Below, piece after piece: positions 27,572 to 37,511 of a stretch of DNA of 64,000 nucleotides. Every line of letters starts with the position of its first letter. The stretch's first letter is position 1. Where the stretch lies: NCBI RefSeq assembly GCF_016613475.2, contig NZ_CP071517.1, positions 1,178,001 through 1,242,000 of the forward strand, written 5' to 3'. The DNA comes from Lysobacter arenosi. GTDB taxonomy: Bacteria > Pseudomonadota > Gammaproteobacteria > Xanthomonadales > Xanthomonadaceae. The notes under the pieces are model-generated. The model searched no databases. It was not told the origin of the DNA and saw only the letters and a list, made by a program, of their open reading frames with translations. Both the position numbers and the translations under genes were made by a program.

Positions 27572-29380
27572 TCAGCCGCCGGCCGGCTTCACTGACCCGT
27601 TGTCTTCCTGCAACGCCGGCTTGAACGGTATCGCCGGCGGCGGTCGCGCGCCGGCAGGCTGGTCGTTGAGGTTGGGATCGCTGATGCCGCAGCCGCCGCC
27701 CAAGCTCAGCATCGAGATCACGCACTCGATGCTCTTGCCGGTACCCGGGATCGGAATCGCCACCTTCCTCACGCCCCTGCGCACCCACTCGGCGAGCAGC
27801 GACTCGTTGGGAACCCAGTACTTCTCGAAGCTGGTCGGCTCGAAATCGTTGGGCTTGCGACGCAACCACGTGCCGGCGCGGTCGAGGTCCTTGATCTCCT
27901 CGGTGATCGTCCCCGGCGGTTGTCCCGGCGAAGCCGAACCGGGCGCATCGGCAATCCGCACGCTGCCGTCGCTGTTGTAGAGACCGGGCTGCTCGCCACG
28001 CTGGCCACCCGGACGATTGCGGGTCGACTCGCCCCAATCGTCACCGCGTGTCGGCGTCGACCAGGTTCCCGGTGCGGGCGCCGGCTTGGGTCCGGCACCG
28101 GCGCCGGCCACTGGCTGGGTGCCGCTGCCGGCCGGAGCGGCCGGACGCTGCTGAGTGGAACCGGGTGTGCCGGCGGCAGGGGCAGGCGAAGTGCTTGCGG
28201 CGGCAGTCGACGTCGCCGGACTTGCGGCCGGCGCTGCCGCCGCGGTGCTGGCAGCAGGCGCACTCGCCGCGGCTGCCGGCGCTTGCGTCGGTGTAGCCGC
28301 AGCCGGTGACGGAGGCGCTGGCGTCGGCGGAGTCGGAATCTCGGCCGTACGGATGGTGGGGGTGGTCGATCGCACTTCCGGCACCGGCACCGCCGGGGTC
28401 GGCAACGTGCGCACGGGTGCCGGCGGAAGTTGCACGGGCACCGGCACTTCGCGCACGGCGACTTCGCGCTGGCGTTGCTCGATGGATGGCGTGGCGACTT
28501 CGCGCGGGGTGATGTTCGGGCGGATCGGCTGCACCGGTTCGGCCACTTCCGCCGTGCGCACGGTTGGCGCCGCCGTGCTCAGCTCCGGAGCCGCCACGAC
28601 TGCTTCCGGCGGGCGGCGCCGCGTCGGTGGCAACACGAACACGGTCGGTTCGCTAGGTGCCGGCTCGCTGACGACCACCGGCTGTTCGACCGTCGGAGCC
28701 GGAGGTGGCAGCTGCGGTTCTGGAACGTCGCGCTGGGCGACCTCGGGGATGGGGGCATCGACGGTCGGTGCCGGCGGCGCGACCTCGGGCGGGCTTAGCT
28801 GTGCGCTCGGCGTGCTCGCCGCGCTCTCCTGGGCTGGCGCGGCAGCGGCTTGCTGCGGTTGCGGCTGGGCCTGCTGCTGTTGCTGTTGGCCCGGCTCGCC
28901 AGGGCCGCCGCCCGGTTCCTTGGGCGTGCCCTTGCCGACGTATTCGACCATGACCACTTCTTCGCCCTGCGGCTGCAGTGCGCTGGCGGCCATGAAGCGC
29001 AGGTACATCAGATACAGCAGCATCGCCACGAAGAACACGTGCCAGAGCACCGTGAATGCGGTGGCGAACCAGTGCACGCGGCGGTCGATGCGGTCCTGCT
29101 TCACATCGCCGTGCCAGTCCTGTCGCCACAGCGTGGCGAAAGACTGCCAGCGGGTCAGATCGCCAATGCGCTTTGGCGGCGGCACGGCCAGCGGCCGCGC
29201 AAGGAACACCTCGATGAACGCTTCCGCGGTCGCGCCACGGACCGCACCGATGCGCTCGTGCAGGCTCGCGAACCACGTCTGCCAGCCCGGCGGAAACTCA
29301 CCGGGTTGGCGTCGCAGATGCGGCGAAACCAGCTGCAGCCGTCGCTGCAGGGCGTGGATCAGTTCGGCGGCGGAGAACAT
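27572..29380 (-). CDS. Proline-rich 'transmembrane repetitive' protein, TonB-like layout
   Basis: A 602-residue protein of a type known mainly from xanthomonads. About 100 cytoplasmic residues, rich in Arg and Trp, precede one membrane helix at 105-128. A long Pro/Ala/Val-rich periplasmic region follows (about 135-470) with a Gln run near 170 and recurring short units such as TVRTAEV and TIRTAEIPTP, then a structured C-terminal domain of about 110 residues (WLRRKPNDFEPTSFEKYWVPNESLLAEWVRRG). The one-helix plus Pro-rich arm layout resembles TonB/TolA energy transducers, but the C-terminal domain is not a recognised TonB domain. It starts 19 bases after nfuA. Function unknown. Confidence 0.85.
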   Translation of the reverse strand: MFSAAELIHALQRRLQLVSPHLRRQPGEFPPGWQTWFASLHERIGAVRGATAEAFIEVFLARPLAVPPPKRIGDLTRWQSFATLWRQDWHGDVKQDRIDRRVHWFATAFTVLWHVFFVAMLLYLMYLRFMAASALQPQGEEVVMVEYVGKGTPKEPGGGPGEPGQQQQQQAQPQPQQAAAAPAQESAASTPSAQLSPPEVAPPAPTVDAPIPEVAQRDVPEPQLPPPAPTVEQPVVVSEPAPSEPTVFVLPPTRRRPPEAVVAAPELSTAAPTVRTAEVAEPVQPIRPNITPREVATPSIEQRQREVAVREVPVPVQLPPAPVRTLPTPAVPVPEVRSTTPTIRTAEIPTPPTPAPPSPAAATPTQAPAAAASAPAASTAAAAPAASPATSTAAASTSPAPAAGTPGSTQQRPAAPAGSGTQPVAGAGAGPKPAPAPGTWSTPTRGDDWGESTRNRPGGQRGEQPGLYNSDGSVRIADAPGSASPGQPPGTITEEIKDLDRAGTWLRRKPNDFEPTSFEKYWVPNESLLAEWVRRGVRKVAIPIPGTGKSIECVISMLSLGGGCGISDPNLNDQPAGARPPPAIPFKPALQEDNGSVKPAGG

Positions 29381-29399
29381 CTACGTCGCCGCGCCCTGC

Positions 29400-29996
29400 T
29401 CAGGCCGCCGAATCGCGGCGGATGTAGGGTGCGTCGCCGGTCTCGTGATCGGTGGCATCACGCACTGCCGTCACTCCGGGCACCTTGGTCATCAGTGTCT
29501 TCTCGATGCCCTGCTTGAGGGTCACGTCGGCCATGCCGCAGCCGTGGCAGCCACCACCGAACCGCAGAACGACCACGCCATCGGCGGTGACTTCCTGCAC
29601 GGCAACGCTACCGCGATGGGATGCCAGCTGCGGGTTGATCTCGTGCTCGACGATCCAGTGCACGCGCTCGACCAGCGAGGCCGACTCGGCAGGCTCCTCG
29701 CCCTTGATCTTCGGCGCGCGGATCTGCAGCTGGCCACCGGTGGCCTGGGTCTCGTAGTCGATCTGGGCGCCGTCGAGGTACTTCACGCTGGCGGCGTCGA
29801 GCCACACCGTGAAGCCTTCGCAGTCCACGGCCCACTCGTCACCCTGGAGGTCACCGGGCTCGGCGAACTCCAGGCGCACGTCCGCACGCGGCGTGCCGGC
29901 GTGGACCGCAGCCAGTCGCACGCCCAGGCCTGGCAGGGCCTCGCGTTCGATCAGCTTGAGGAAGTGGCGCTGGGCGGATTCGGAAATGTTGATCAT
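29400..29996 (-). CDS. nfuA: Fe/S biogenesis protein NfuA
   Basis: Carrier that receives 4Fe-4S clusters and delivers them to apoproteins. The 198-residue product has the degenerate A-type N-terminal domain ([15 protein letters not shown]) and the Nfu C-terminal domain with Cys150 and Cys153 in [19 protein letters not shown], the cluster ligands. Length and domain order match the E. coli protein. It is divergent from phhB and upstream of the repetitive protein gene. Confidence 0.96.
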   Translation of the reverse strand: MINISESAQRHFLKLIEREALPGLGVRLAAVHAGTPRADVRLEFAEPGDLQGDEWAVDCEGFTVWLDAASVKYLDGAQIDYETQATGGQLQIRAPKIKGEEPAESASLVERVHWIVEHEINPQLASHRGSVAVQEVTADGVVVLRFGGGCHGCGMADVTLKQGIEKTLMTKVPGVTAVRDATDHETGDAPYIRRDSAA

Positions 29997-30104
29997 GGGG
30001 GCTATTCTACCGGGGTCCGCGCAGCACGATGGTGCGCCCCCTTGGAATGACCGCCGACGATGGCATCTGTTCAGTCGGCGGGCCGCGTAAAGGAATCATT
30101 GCCG

Positions 30105-30446
30105 ATGAACGACCTCGTCCCCCTCGCCCAGGCCCATTGCCTCGCCCGTCGCGGCAGCGAACACCGGCTCAGCGAAGCTCGCATCCGCGAACTGCTGCCG
30201 CAGGTCCAGGGCTGGGAACTGGTCGAGGACGGGCACGCCCTCTCCAGGACGTACTCGTTCGGCAACTACTACGAAACCATGGCGTTCGTGAACGCGCTGG
30301 CATTCATGGCCCACCGCGAGGACCACCATCCCGACCTCGGCGTGCACTACAACCGCTGCGTGGTGCGCTATTCGACCCACGACGTCGGCGGCCTGAGCGA
30401 GAACGACTTCATCTGCGCGGCCAAGGCCGACGCCCTGGCGGGTTGA
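30105..30446 (+). CDS. phhB: Pterin-4a-carbinolamine dehydratase
   Basis: Dehydrates 4a-hydroxytetrahydrobiopterin, regenerating the cofactor of aromatic amino acid hydroxylases. The 113-residue product has the active-site set His74, His75, Pro76 ([15 protein letters not shown]) and His91 in [13 protein letters not shown]. The start at 30105 ([12 protein letters not shown]) matches the usual N-terminus; the longer frame adds unrelated residues. No phenylalanine hydroxylase gene is adjacent. Confidence 0.95.
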   Translation: MNDLVPLAQAHCLARRGSEHRLSEARIRELLPQVQGWELVEDGHALSRTYSFGNYYETMAFVNALAFMAHREDHHPDLGVHYNRCVVRYSTHDVGGLSENDFICAAKADALAG

Positions 30447-30483
30447 TCGCCCCGCCCATTCCACATTCCCCGAGGCAGTCAGC

Positions 30484-30948
30484 ATGGACATGATGGGCAC
30501 GGATATGAAGAGCACGCTTCGCCGCCACCGTTTCACCGCGCTGGCCTCGGTCGCCCTGCCCCTGCTGCTGGGTGCCTGCCACAAAGGGTCGGAACAGCCG
30601 GCACCGGCGGCGGTCGCACTGACCGAGCTGATGGCGGTCGATACCCCTCCACCCGGCTATCCCGAGGAACTGGCCTGCGACAACATCGGCGGCCAGGTGC
30701 TGCTGGCGCTGTCGGTCGGCGCGGACGGCAAGGTCGCTTCGGCCAATGTATTGCGCAGCAGCGGCATCGCTCCGCTGGACAAGGCCGCGCTGGAAGGCGT
30801 GCGCAACTGGACCTTCAAGCCGGCGACCCGTGGCGGCGTGGCGCAGTCGAGCAAGCTGCAGGTGCCGGTGAACTTCCGGCCGCCGGCGGTGCGGCCGCAG
30901 TCGTGCTTCGCGCTGGACGAGCAGCGACGTCGCGCTGGCGGGAAGTAA
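30484..30948 (+). CDS. TonB-domain lipoprotein
   Basis: A 154-residue protein with a lipoprotein signal (lipobox LLGA|C near residue 32) followed by a TonB C-terminal domain: GYPEELACDNIGGQVLLALSVGADGKVASANVLRSSG, then LDKAALEGVRNWTFKPA. TonB proteins normally have an uncleaved anchor, so a lipid-anchored TonB domain is unusual; it may be an accessory or regulator rather than a true energy transducer. It is convergent with rluC across a palindromic repeat. Confidence 0.85.
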   Translation: MDMMGTDMKSTLRRHRFTALASVALPLLLGACHKGSEQPAPAAVALTELMAVDTPPPGYPEELACDNIGGQVLLALSVGADGKVASANVLRSSGIAPLDKAALEGVRNWTFKPATRGGVAQSSKLQVPVNFRPPAVRPQSCFALDEQRRRAGGK

Positions 30949-30956
30949 GAGCGGAT

Positions 30957-30980
30957 GGATCCCGGCGTTCGCCGGGATCA
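30957..30980. repeat. Palindromic intergenic repeat between convergent genes
   Basis: Arms TGGATCCCGGC and GCCGGGATCA around GTTC. The core is like the GGATCCCGGC/GCCGGGATGACG palindromes scattered through stenotrophomonad and xanthomonad genomes. It lies between the ends of two convergent genes and could terminate both. Confidence 0.6.
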
Positions 30981-30989
30981 CGTTGACGG

Positions 30990-31985
30990 CTATGCCAGCC
31001 GGTCCAGCACGTCGATCAGCTCCGGCGCCAGCGGCGCGTTGAGCAGGTACGGCGTCTTGCCGTTGTCGAGCGAGAACTCCAGCGTCGAGGCGTGCAGGAA
31101 CATCCGCTTCAGGCCGACCTGATCGCGCAGGCGCTTGTTGACCTCGGCATCGCCGTACTTGTCGTCGCCCGCGATCGCGTGGCCGATGTGCTGGGCGTGG
31201 ACGCGGATCTGGTGGGTGCGGCCGGTCTCGATGCGAACCTCGCAATAGGACTGCCCGCCGCGGCGCTCGAGCACCTTGAAGTGGCTCAGCGAAGCCTTGC
31301 CTGCCGGATTGACTTGGACATGGCGCTCGCCACCCTGGCGCAGGCCGACGTGCAGCGGTGCATCGACGGTCATCACGCCATCGGGCATGCGACCTGTCAG
31401 CAGCGCCAGGTAACGCTTGCGGATGCCGATGCCGTCGTAGTCGCGGTCCTCGCGCATCAGCGCCTGCAACTCGGTCAGGGCCGAGCGCTTCTTGGCCACG
31501 ACCAGCAGCCCCGAGGTGTCCCGGTCCAGGCGATGGACCAGCTCCAGGCTCATGTTCGGACGCAGCGCCCGCAGCGATTCGATCGCGCCGTGGCTGATGC
31601 CGCTGCCGCCGTGACTGGCCAGGCCAGCCGGCTTGTTCAGGGCCAGCAGGCGCGGGTCCTCGAACACGATCGCCGCCTCGAGGGCATCGAGCAGGCCCTT
31701 CGGCGGCGTCGGCTTGTCGCCTACCTCGCTGAGACGAACGGGCGGAATCCGCACCTCGTCGCCGGCCTCGAGCTTGCGCTCGGCCTTGGCGCGGCCGCCG
31801 TTGACCCGGACCTGGCCCGAGCGGACCAGCTTGTAGACCAGGGACCTGGGCGCGCCCTTGAGCTGGCCGAGGAGGAAATTGTCCAGGCGCTGCCCGTCCC
31901 GATCCTCGGGGACACGGACGGTGCGGACCTGGCTGGCGTCCTGGCGAGGCGCCGGGCCGGGGTTGGGGGGAGCTGAATGGGTCAT
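30990..31985 (-). CDS. rluC: 23S rRNA pseudouridine synthase RluC
   Basis: Converts U955, U2504 and U2580 of 23S rRNA (E. coli numbering) to pseudouridine. The 331-residue product starts MTHSAPPNPG; the longer frame to 32117 has no family sequence. It has an S4 domain at about 32-80 (QRLDNFLLGQLKGAPRSLVYKLVRSGQVRVNG) and the catalytic Asp154 in HRLDRDTSGLLV. It is divergent from rne, the same arrangement as in E. coli. No clear ribosome binding site precedes the ATG. Confidence 0.95.
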   Translation of the reverse strand: MTHSAPPNPGPAPRQDASQVRTVRVPEDRDGQRLDNFLLGQLKGAPRSLVYKLVRSGQVRVNGGRAKAERKLEAGDEVRIPPVRLSEVGDKPTPPKGLLDALEAAIVFEDPRLLALNKPAGLASHGGSGISHGAIESLRALRPNMSLELVHRLDRDTSGLLVVAKKRSALTELQALMREDRDYDGIGIRKRYLALLTGRMPDGVMTVDAPLHVGLRQGGERHVQVNPAGKASLSHFKVLERRGGQSYCEVRIETGRTHQIRVHAQHIGHAIAGDDKYGDAEVNKRLRDQVGLKRMFLHASTLEFSLDNGKTPYLLNAPLAPELIDVLDRLA

Positions 31986-32415
31986 CCGGGGGAGGTTATC
32001 TGATACACTCGCGACGCGAGATAAGGTTTTGATTTCGCAGGAACTTGCACTCAAAGGCCGAAAGCCCCTGTCCTGCGATTCCGGTCCGCGTCTAACCACT
32101 GCCCCCGGGGTAGCCATGTTAGCAGCGATGGTCCGGCGGAACCGGTTCCCGCCCGGTGGGTCAAACCACCTGTGATGAACACGTCCCGTGCGGCGTTCGC
32201 GCCGCCGGCCCTAGTACCAGGAAAAAAGAGATAAGCGCTCCCGCGGCGTGCCGTGGTGTCGTAGCGCTGGAAAACTTGAAGCCGCCGCGCCCGGATCATT
32301 CCCTGGCAGAGGCAGGCTTGCGGTATCCAGAGGCGAAACGCCCACGGCGTTCCGCGGCTGCAGGACGCATGCGTCCTGCGCCGACCACGCGCAGGAGCGC
32401 GCGAGGAACGCAACA
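31986..32415 (+). promoter_or_regulatory. rluC-rne divergent region and long rne 5' leader
   Basis: No gene was found in these 430 bases. An extended -10 element TGATACACT lies at 32001-32009 inside a nested symmetric motif (TTATCT 31996-32001 with AGATAA 32019-32024; CTCGCG 32008-32013 with CGCGAG 32015-32020). Transcription from there would give a leader of about 400 nt with several hairpins: about 32155-32170, GCGGCG-TTCG-CGCCGC near 32190, and a perfect 20-bp palindrome at 32360-32379. In E. coli RNase E represses its own mRNA through a 361-nt structured leader; similar control here is inference. Confidence 0.6.
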
Positions 32416-35400
32416 ATGAAGCGAATGCTGATCAATGCGACGCAGGCAGAAGAACTGCGCGTCGCCACCGTCGATGGCCAGACCCTGTACGACATCGACA
32501 TCGAGCAACCGGCGAAAGAGCAGAAGAAGTCCAACATCTACAAGGGCCGCATCACCCGGCTCGAACCCTCCCTCGAGGCAGCCTTCGTCGAATACGGCGG
32601 CGAGCGTCACGGCTTCCTGCCGCTGAAGGAGATTTCCCGCGATTACTTCCAGGCTGGCGTCGACCACAACAAGGCCGGCCTGCGTGAACTGTTGCGCGAA
32701 GGCCAGGAAGTCGTAGTCCAGGTCGACAAGGAAGAGCGTGGCAACAAGGGCGCTGCCCTGACCACGTTCATCTCGCTGGCCGGCCGCTACATGGTGCTGA
32801 TGCCCAACTCGCCCACCGCCGGCGGCGTCTCGCGCCGGATCGAGGGTGACGACCGCGCCGCGCTCAAGCAGGCGATGGACAGCCTCGACATCCCCGACGA
32901 CATGGGCGTCATCATCCGCACCGCCGGCGTCGGCCGCGATGCCGAAGAGCTGCAGTGGGACCTCGACTACCTGTTGCAGGTGTGGAAGGCCATTGCCGAG
33001 GCCGCGCTGACCAAGCCGGCCCCGTTCCTGCTGTACCAGGAATCGCGCCTGATCATCCGCGCCCTGCGCGACTACATGCGCCCGGACATCGGCGAGATCC
33101 TGGTCGATACGCCGGAGATGTACGCCGAGGCGCGCGACTTCGTCGAGCAGGTGATGCCGCACAACCTGCGCAAGCTCAAGCACTACACCGACGATACCCC
33201 GCTGTTCAACCGCTTCCAGATCGAATCGCAGATCGAGAACGCCTACGAGCGCGAAGTGCGCCTGCCGTCGGGCGGCGCGCTGGTGATCGACCAGACCGAA
33301 GCGCTGACCGCGGTCGACGTCAACTCGGCGCGCGCCACCAAGGGCGGCGACATCGAGGAAACCGCGTTCAACACCAACCTGGAAGCGGCTGAGGAAGTCG
33401 CCCGCCAGATGCGCCTGCGCGACCTCGGCGGCCTGGTGGTGATCGATTTCATCGACATGGCGTCGAACAAGCACCAGCGCGAAGTCGAGAACCGCCTCGC
33501 CCACGCCCTCAAGCAGGACCGTGCGCGCGTGCAGATCGGCCGCATCTCGCGCTTCGGCCTGCTCGAACTGAGCCGCCAGCGCCTGCGTCCGTCGCTGGGC
33601 GAGTCGAGCCAGATCGTTTGCCCGCGTTGCGAAGGCCACGGCCGCATGCGCAGCGTCGAGTCGCTGTCGCTGTCGATCCTGCGCCTGGCTGAAGAGCACG
33701 CGATGAAGGAGAACACCGGCCAAGTGCTGGTGCAGGCTCCGACCGAGATCGCCAACTACCTGCTCAATGAAAAGCGCCGCGCCCTGAGCGAGATCGAGAA
33801 GCGCCACGACGCGCCGATCCTGATCGTCGCCGACGAGCAGCTGCACACCCCGCACTACGAAGTCACGCGCATCCGCGAGAACGAGCTGGGCGAAGAGTCG
33901 AGCAAGCCGAGCTACCAGCGTGGCACCCCGCGCAAGCTGCCGACGCATGCACTGACCAAGGCCCACCTCAACATCCCGCCGACCCCGGCGGTGACCAACG
34001 TCAAGCCGGCCCAGCCTGCCCCGCTGCGCGAGCCGCGTGAGCAGCCGGTCGACCAGATGCCGGCACCGGCACCCGTGGTTGCGACGCCGACCCATTCGAT
34101 CGGCGTGGTCGAGCGCATCCTGCGTTTCTTCCGCGGCAGCCAGCCGGCTGCGGCGCACACCGCCCCGGCCGCGCGTCCGCAGGACGGCCGCGGTCGCAAC
34201 GAGCGCAATGACCGCAACGCACAGCGCCGCGACGGCCGCGGTGGCAAGCAGGGTGGCCGCGACGGCCGCCGTGACGAGCAGCCGCGTCGCGACGAGGCAC
34301 GCCGTGACGAGCCGCGTCGTGACGAGCAGCGCCGCGACAAGCAGCAGGCCCAGGGCAACCAGCCCAAGCAGCCGCAGCAGCCGCAGCAGGCCAAGCAGCA
34401 GCAACAGCAGCAGCCCAAGCAACAGCAGCAGCCCCGGCCGCCCAAGCCGCAGTCCGACGAGCGCCAGCAGGCGCAGGCCCAGCAGCAGGCGCAGGGCGAA
34501 GCCGCCCCGCGTCCGCCGCGCGAGCCCAGGCCTGCCGCAGCCAAGCCGGAAGCAGCACCGGTGACGGACGCCGCGATCATCGCAACCGCAGCAGTGGCTG
34601 GTGAGGCCGCCGCCGCAGTGGCCGGTGAAGCCGTCGAAGCCGCCAAGGTCGAGGGCGTTGTCGCCGCGACCAACCCGGGCGAGAACGCAGCCGCCGCTGG
34701 CGAAGCCGCCGGCGAAGGCAGCGGTCGTCGTCGTCGCGGTCGTCGTGGTGGTCGCCGTCGTCGTCGTGGCGGTGGTGGTGAAGGCACGGCCGGTGGCGAA
34801 GAAGCCGGCATGCAGGATGACCATCTGCTCGACGACGAAGACGACACCGGCAGCGAGCACGCTCCTGCGCCGGCCGTCGCGGCAAACCGTTCGCAGCCCG
34901 AGTTCGACTTCGATGACGAGGCCGATGTGGGCACGCAGGCGGCCAAGCCTGCTGCCGTCGCTCCGGCGGCGGTCGCAGTGGCTGCCGTGGCAGCGGTTGC
35001 ACCGGTGGTGGTCGAGGCGGTCAAGGCCGAACCTGTCGCCACCCTCGCCCCGGCCGTCGAGCCCGAAGCACCGGTTGCGACGATCGAAACGGCTGCACCG
35101 CAGCACGACGACGTTGTCGTTGCCCCGGTCACGCCGGTTGCGGTCGTCGAAGCACCCGTGGTCGTGGCTGATGTCGTCAATGACACGGTCGCCGAACCGG
35201 TAATCGAAACCGTGCCGGAGCCGGTCGTTGTCGAAGCACCGGCGGTGGTGGAAGCGCCGGTCGCCCAGACCACGCCGGAAGCGCCGTCCGTGCAGGATGA
35301 CGTGCAGGACGAGCCGCTGAAGTCGGCGCGCATCGACGAAGTGCAGATCACCGACTCGCGTCCGGTCGCACCGGTTGCGCCGGTGGCCGACATTCCGCGC

Positions 35401-35628
35401 ACGGCAGGCCTGTTCGACGCCCTGCCGCAGGAAGGCATTGCTCCGGTCGAAGTGGAGCCGGTCGCCGCTGCGGCCGATGCCGCCGTCGCCGGCGCCGATG
35501 CCGCTGCGGAATCGGCAGCAGTCGAGCCGGCTGCTGACGAGACGTCTGTTGAAGTGCCGGCAGACGTGGCCGCGCACGAGATCGACAAGCGCGGCAGCGA
35601 GCCGAAGCACGAGGAAGGCCACGCCTGA
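32416..35628 (+). CDS. rne: Ribonuclease E
   Basis: Essential endoribonuclease of the RNA degradosome. The 1070-residue product has an S1 domain (about 38-120), the DNase I-like catalytic domain with metal ligands Asp301 (AVDVNS) and Asp344 (VIDFIDM), and the zinc-link Cys402/Cys405 (CPRCEGHG) that joins dimers. From about 570 on it is disordered: an RGD/RRDE basic stretch, a Gln-rich segment, a [10 protein letters not shown] patch (about 770-790) and a long acidic Ala/Val/Pro/Glu tail. The start ATG has GAGGAA nine bases upstream. The C-terminal arm is the expected degradosome scaffold but partner motifs cannot be identified by eye. Confidence 0.96.
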   Translation: MKRMLINATQAEELRVATVDGQTLYDIDIEQPAKEQKKSNIYKGRITRLEPSLEAAFVEYGGERHGFLPLKEISRDYFQAGVDHNKAGLRELLREGQEVVVQVDKEERGNKGAALTTFISLAGRYMVLMPNSPTAGGVSRRIEGDDRAALKQAMDSLDIPDDMGVIIRTAGVGRDAEELQWDLDYLLQVWKAIAEAALTKPAPFLLYQESRLIIRALRDYMRPDIGEILVDTPEMYAEARDFVEQVMPHNLRKLKHYTDDTPLFNRFQIESQIENAYEREVRLPSGGALVIDQTEALTAVDVNSARATKGGDIEETAFNTNLEAAEEVARQMRLRDLGGLVVIDFIDMASNKHQREVENRLAHALKQDRARVQIGRISRFGLLELSRQRLRPSLGESSQIVCPRCEGHGRMRSVESLSLSILRLAEEHAMKENTGQVLVQAPTEIANYLLNEKRRALSEIEKRHDAPILIVADEQLHTPHYEVTRIRENELGEESSKPSYQRGTPRKLPTHALTKAHLNIPPTPAVTNVKPAQPAPLREPREQPVDQMPAPAPVVATPTHSIGVVERILRFFRGSQPAAAHTAPAARPQDGRGRNERNDRNAQRRDGRGGKQGGRDGRRDEQPRRDEARRDEPRRDEQRRDKQQAQGNQPKQPQQPQQAKQQQQQQPKQQQQPRPPKPQSDERQQAQAQQQAQGEAAPRPPREPRPAAAKPEAAPVTDAAIIATAAVAGEAAAAVAGEAVEAAKVEGVVAATNPGENAAAAGEAAGEGSGRRRRGRRGGRRRRRGGGGEGTAGGEEAGMQDDHLLDDEDDTGSEHAPAPAVAANRSQPEFDFDDEADVGTQAAKPAAVAPAAVAVAAVAAVAPVVVEAVKAEPVATLAPAVEPEAPVATIETAAPQHDDVVVAPVTPVAVVEAPVVVADVVNDTVAEPVIETVPEPVVVEAPAVVEAPVAQTTPEAPSVQDDVQDEPLKSARIDEVQITDSRPVAPVAPVADIPRTAGLFDALPQEGIAPVEVEPVAAAADAAVAGADAAAESAAVEPAADETSVEVPADVAAHEIDKRGSEPKHEEGHA

Positions 35629-35660
35629 TCGGCGTAGCTTCCCTGGTTCCGATCCAGCAG

Positions 35661-35690
35661 AACTGGCCGCCCTTGGCGGCCAGTTTTGTT
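35661..35690 (+). terminator. Rho-independent terminator after rne
   Basis: An 11-bp stem (35661-35671 with 35675-35685) followed by TTTTGTTTT, 33 bases after the rne stop. Confidence 0.92.
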
Positions 35691-35731
35691 TTGGGGTTGT
35701 GAATCAGCGCCTGGCTCGCAGGCGCGACACG

Positions 35732-36379
35732 TCAGAGCGCGTTGACCGGATCCACCAGTCCGTAACGACTGGCCATGCGCGCCAACGCGATGTTGTCGTG
35801 GATGTCGAGCTTCTCGAACAACCGCGCTTTGTGCGTGTTGACGGTCTTGGCGCTGAGGCTCAGGCGCTTGGCGATATCGTCCTGGCGCAAGCCCTGCACC
35901 AGCAGCAGCGCCACTTCCAGCTCGCGCGGCGACAGTTCGTCGAACGGCGACGAATCGCCCGCGATTCCTGACAGCGCCAGGTTCTGGGCAATGCTGCTGG
36001 CCAGGTAACGCTTGCCACGCGAGACATCGCGCACGGCCCGCACCAGCTCGCTGGCATCGCCGCCCTTGCCCACATACCCCGAAGCTCCTGCCTCGAGCAG
36101 GCGCTTGGGCATAGGACCGTCCTCGAGCACGGACACGATGATCACGCGCGTGCCGTGATCGCCACGCACCACGCGTTCGGTGACCTCCAACCCGCTCAGT
36201 CCGGGCAGGTGCAGGTCGCACAGCACGACGTCGGGGTGCAGCTTGCGGATCATCGGCAACGCGAGCTCGCCGCTCTCCACGTCGCCCACTACTTCGATGT
36301 CGGTCTCGGCCGACAGGATCATGCGCATGCCCGTCCTGACCAGCGCATGGTCGTCTACGATGAAAACTCGGATGCTCAT
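35732..36379 (-). CDS. gacA: Response regulator of the GacA/UvrY/SirA group
   Basis: A 215-residue NarL-family regulator. The receiver domain has Asp9/Asp10, phospho-acceptor Asp55 (VLCDLHLPG) and Lys at KGGDASE. A linker with SPFDELSPRELEVALLLVQG and a LuxR-type helix-turn-helix (DIAKRLSLSAKTVNTHKARLFEKLDI) follow. The SPFD linker and the length match GacA/UvrY closely. In other gammaproteobacteria GacA drives small RNAs that sequester CsrA/RsmA. Here uvrC/pgsA are not next to it, so the exact orthology is likely but not proven by context. Confidence 0.82.
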   Translation of the reverse strand: MSIRVFIVDDHALVRTGMRMILSAETDIEVVGDVESGELALPMIRKLHPDVVLCDLHLPGLSGLEVTERVVRGDHGTRVIIVSVLEDGPMPKRLLEAGASGYVGKGGDASELVRAVRDVSRGKRYLASSIAQNLALSGIAGDSSPFDELSPRELEVALLLVQGLRQDDIAKRLSLSAKTVNTHKARLFEKLDIHDNIALARMASRYGLVDPVNAL

Positions 36380-36519
36380 CCTTTTCCCCGGGCAGTTTCT
36401 CGCCGGGTCCCGAGGCTACGCGCCACTTCCGGGGGGCGCAACCCGCCAGGCCCAATGGCCCATTGCACTGGGCGCAAGCTTGGGCACACTGCGGACTTTC
36501 CCGACAAGGATTCGATCAG

Positions 36520-37449
36520 ATGCGTCAGCTTGCCCCCGTTCTTGCCGTGCTCCTGGTTGCGGCGTGTGCTCCGACAACACAGGCCACGCGCCCCGCCGCC
36601 GCAGTGGTTGCGCCGGCCGCCGATACGCCGGCAACGCAATGGCTTGGCGACGTACGCGCGATTTCCGACGCCGGCGAGAATGCACAGCGTCGCGCCGCGA
36701 TCACGCAGCGGATGGATGCGATGGGCATCACCTGGCGCAAGGAAGCGTTCGTCGACGGCAAGCGCGAAGGCGAGAACCTGATCGCCGACCTCGGTGGTCC
36801 GGACGGCGCACCTCTGCTGCTGATCGGCGCCCATTCCGACCGCGTCGAACACGGCAAGGGCGCCACCGACAACGCCTCCGGCAGCGCGACCGTGCTCGCG
36901 CTCGCGCAGCGGCTGCGCGCGCAGCCGTTGCAGCATCACCGCGTCGCGATCGCGTTCTGGGACCTGGAAGAAGCCGGACTGCTCGGCTCCAAGGCATACG
37001 TCGCGGCGGGCAAGACCAAGCCCGCGCTGTACGTGAACTTCGACGTGTTCGGCTGGGGTGACACGCTGTGGATGATGGCGCCGGCAAAGGGCCAGCAGGC
37101 ACTGGTCGACAACAGCAGGACCGCAACGCAGTCGGTCGGCATCGGCTTCTCTCCGGGCGAGCAGTACCCGCCCACCGACCACCTGCCCTTCATTCGTGCC
37201 GGCTGGCCGGCCGTGTCGTACTCGCTGGTGGGCGCAGACGAAATCAAGCTGGTACTTGAAGCCTATGCCGGCAAGAAGCCCGCCGCGCCGGCGAAAGTCA
37301 TGGCGGTCATCCACAGCGACAAGGACACGATCGAGCAGGTCGATGCGACCGCTGCCGTGCGCGGCGTGGATGCAGTCGAAAAGGCGTTGCGCGGCTGGGA
37401 TGCCGCGGCATCGGCAGCAGCGACCGGAATGTCCGCAAACGGCCAGTAA
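36520..37449 (+). CDS. M28-family zinc aminopeptidase, lipoprotein
   Basis: A 309-residue lipoprotein (lipobox VAA|C16) with an M28 peptidase domain. Probable zinc ligands are His105 (GAHSDRVE), Asp117 (ATDNASGSA), Glu150/151 (WDLEEAGLLGS), Asp175 and His221 (PTDHLPF). The ATG at 36520 has AAGGA nine bases upstream; the frame extends to 36463 but without signal-like sequence. Likely an exported aminopeptidase at the outer membrane or periplasm. Confidence 0.9.
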   Translation: MRQLAPVLAVLLVAACAPTTQATRPAAAVVAPAADTPATQWLGDVRAISDAGENAQRRAAITQRMDAMGITWRKEAFVDGKREGENLIADLGGPDGAPLLLIGAHSDRVEHGKGATDNASGSATVLALAQRLRAQPLQHHRVAIAFWDLEEAGLLGSKAYVAAGKTKPALYVNFDVFGWGDTLWMMAPAKGQQALVDNSRTATQSVGIGFSPGEQYPPTDHLPFIRAGWPAVSYSLVGADEIKLVLEAYAGKKPAAPAKVMAVIHSDKDTIEQVDATAAVRGVDAVEKALRGWDAAASAAATGMSANGQ

Positions 37450-37511
37450 TCGCCAACCGTTCCTGCCAGGCTGGTTCAACGCTTTCTCCCCCATCAGTTC
37501 GTGAGGTCTCC

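Noticed and set aside
28155..30050. 631-residue Gly/Ala/Ser-rich frame on the plus strand
   Set aside because: It is the reverse of the Pro/Ala-rich repetitive protein and nfuA; the low complexity is inherited from those genes.
32296..35622. 1108-residue open frame opposite rne
   Set aside because: Mirror of the rne reading frame; the rne product has unambiguous RNase E motifs and a good ribosome binding site.
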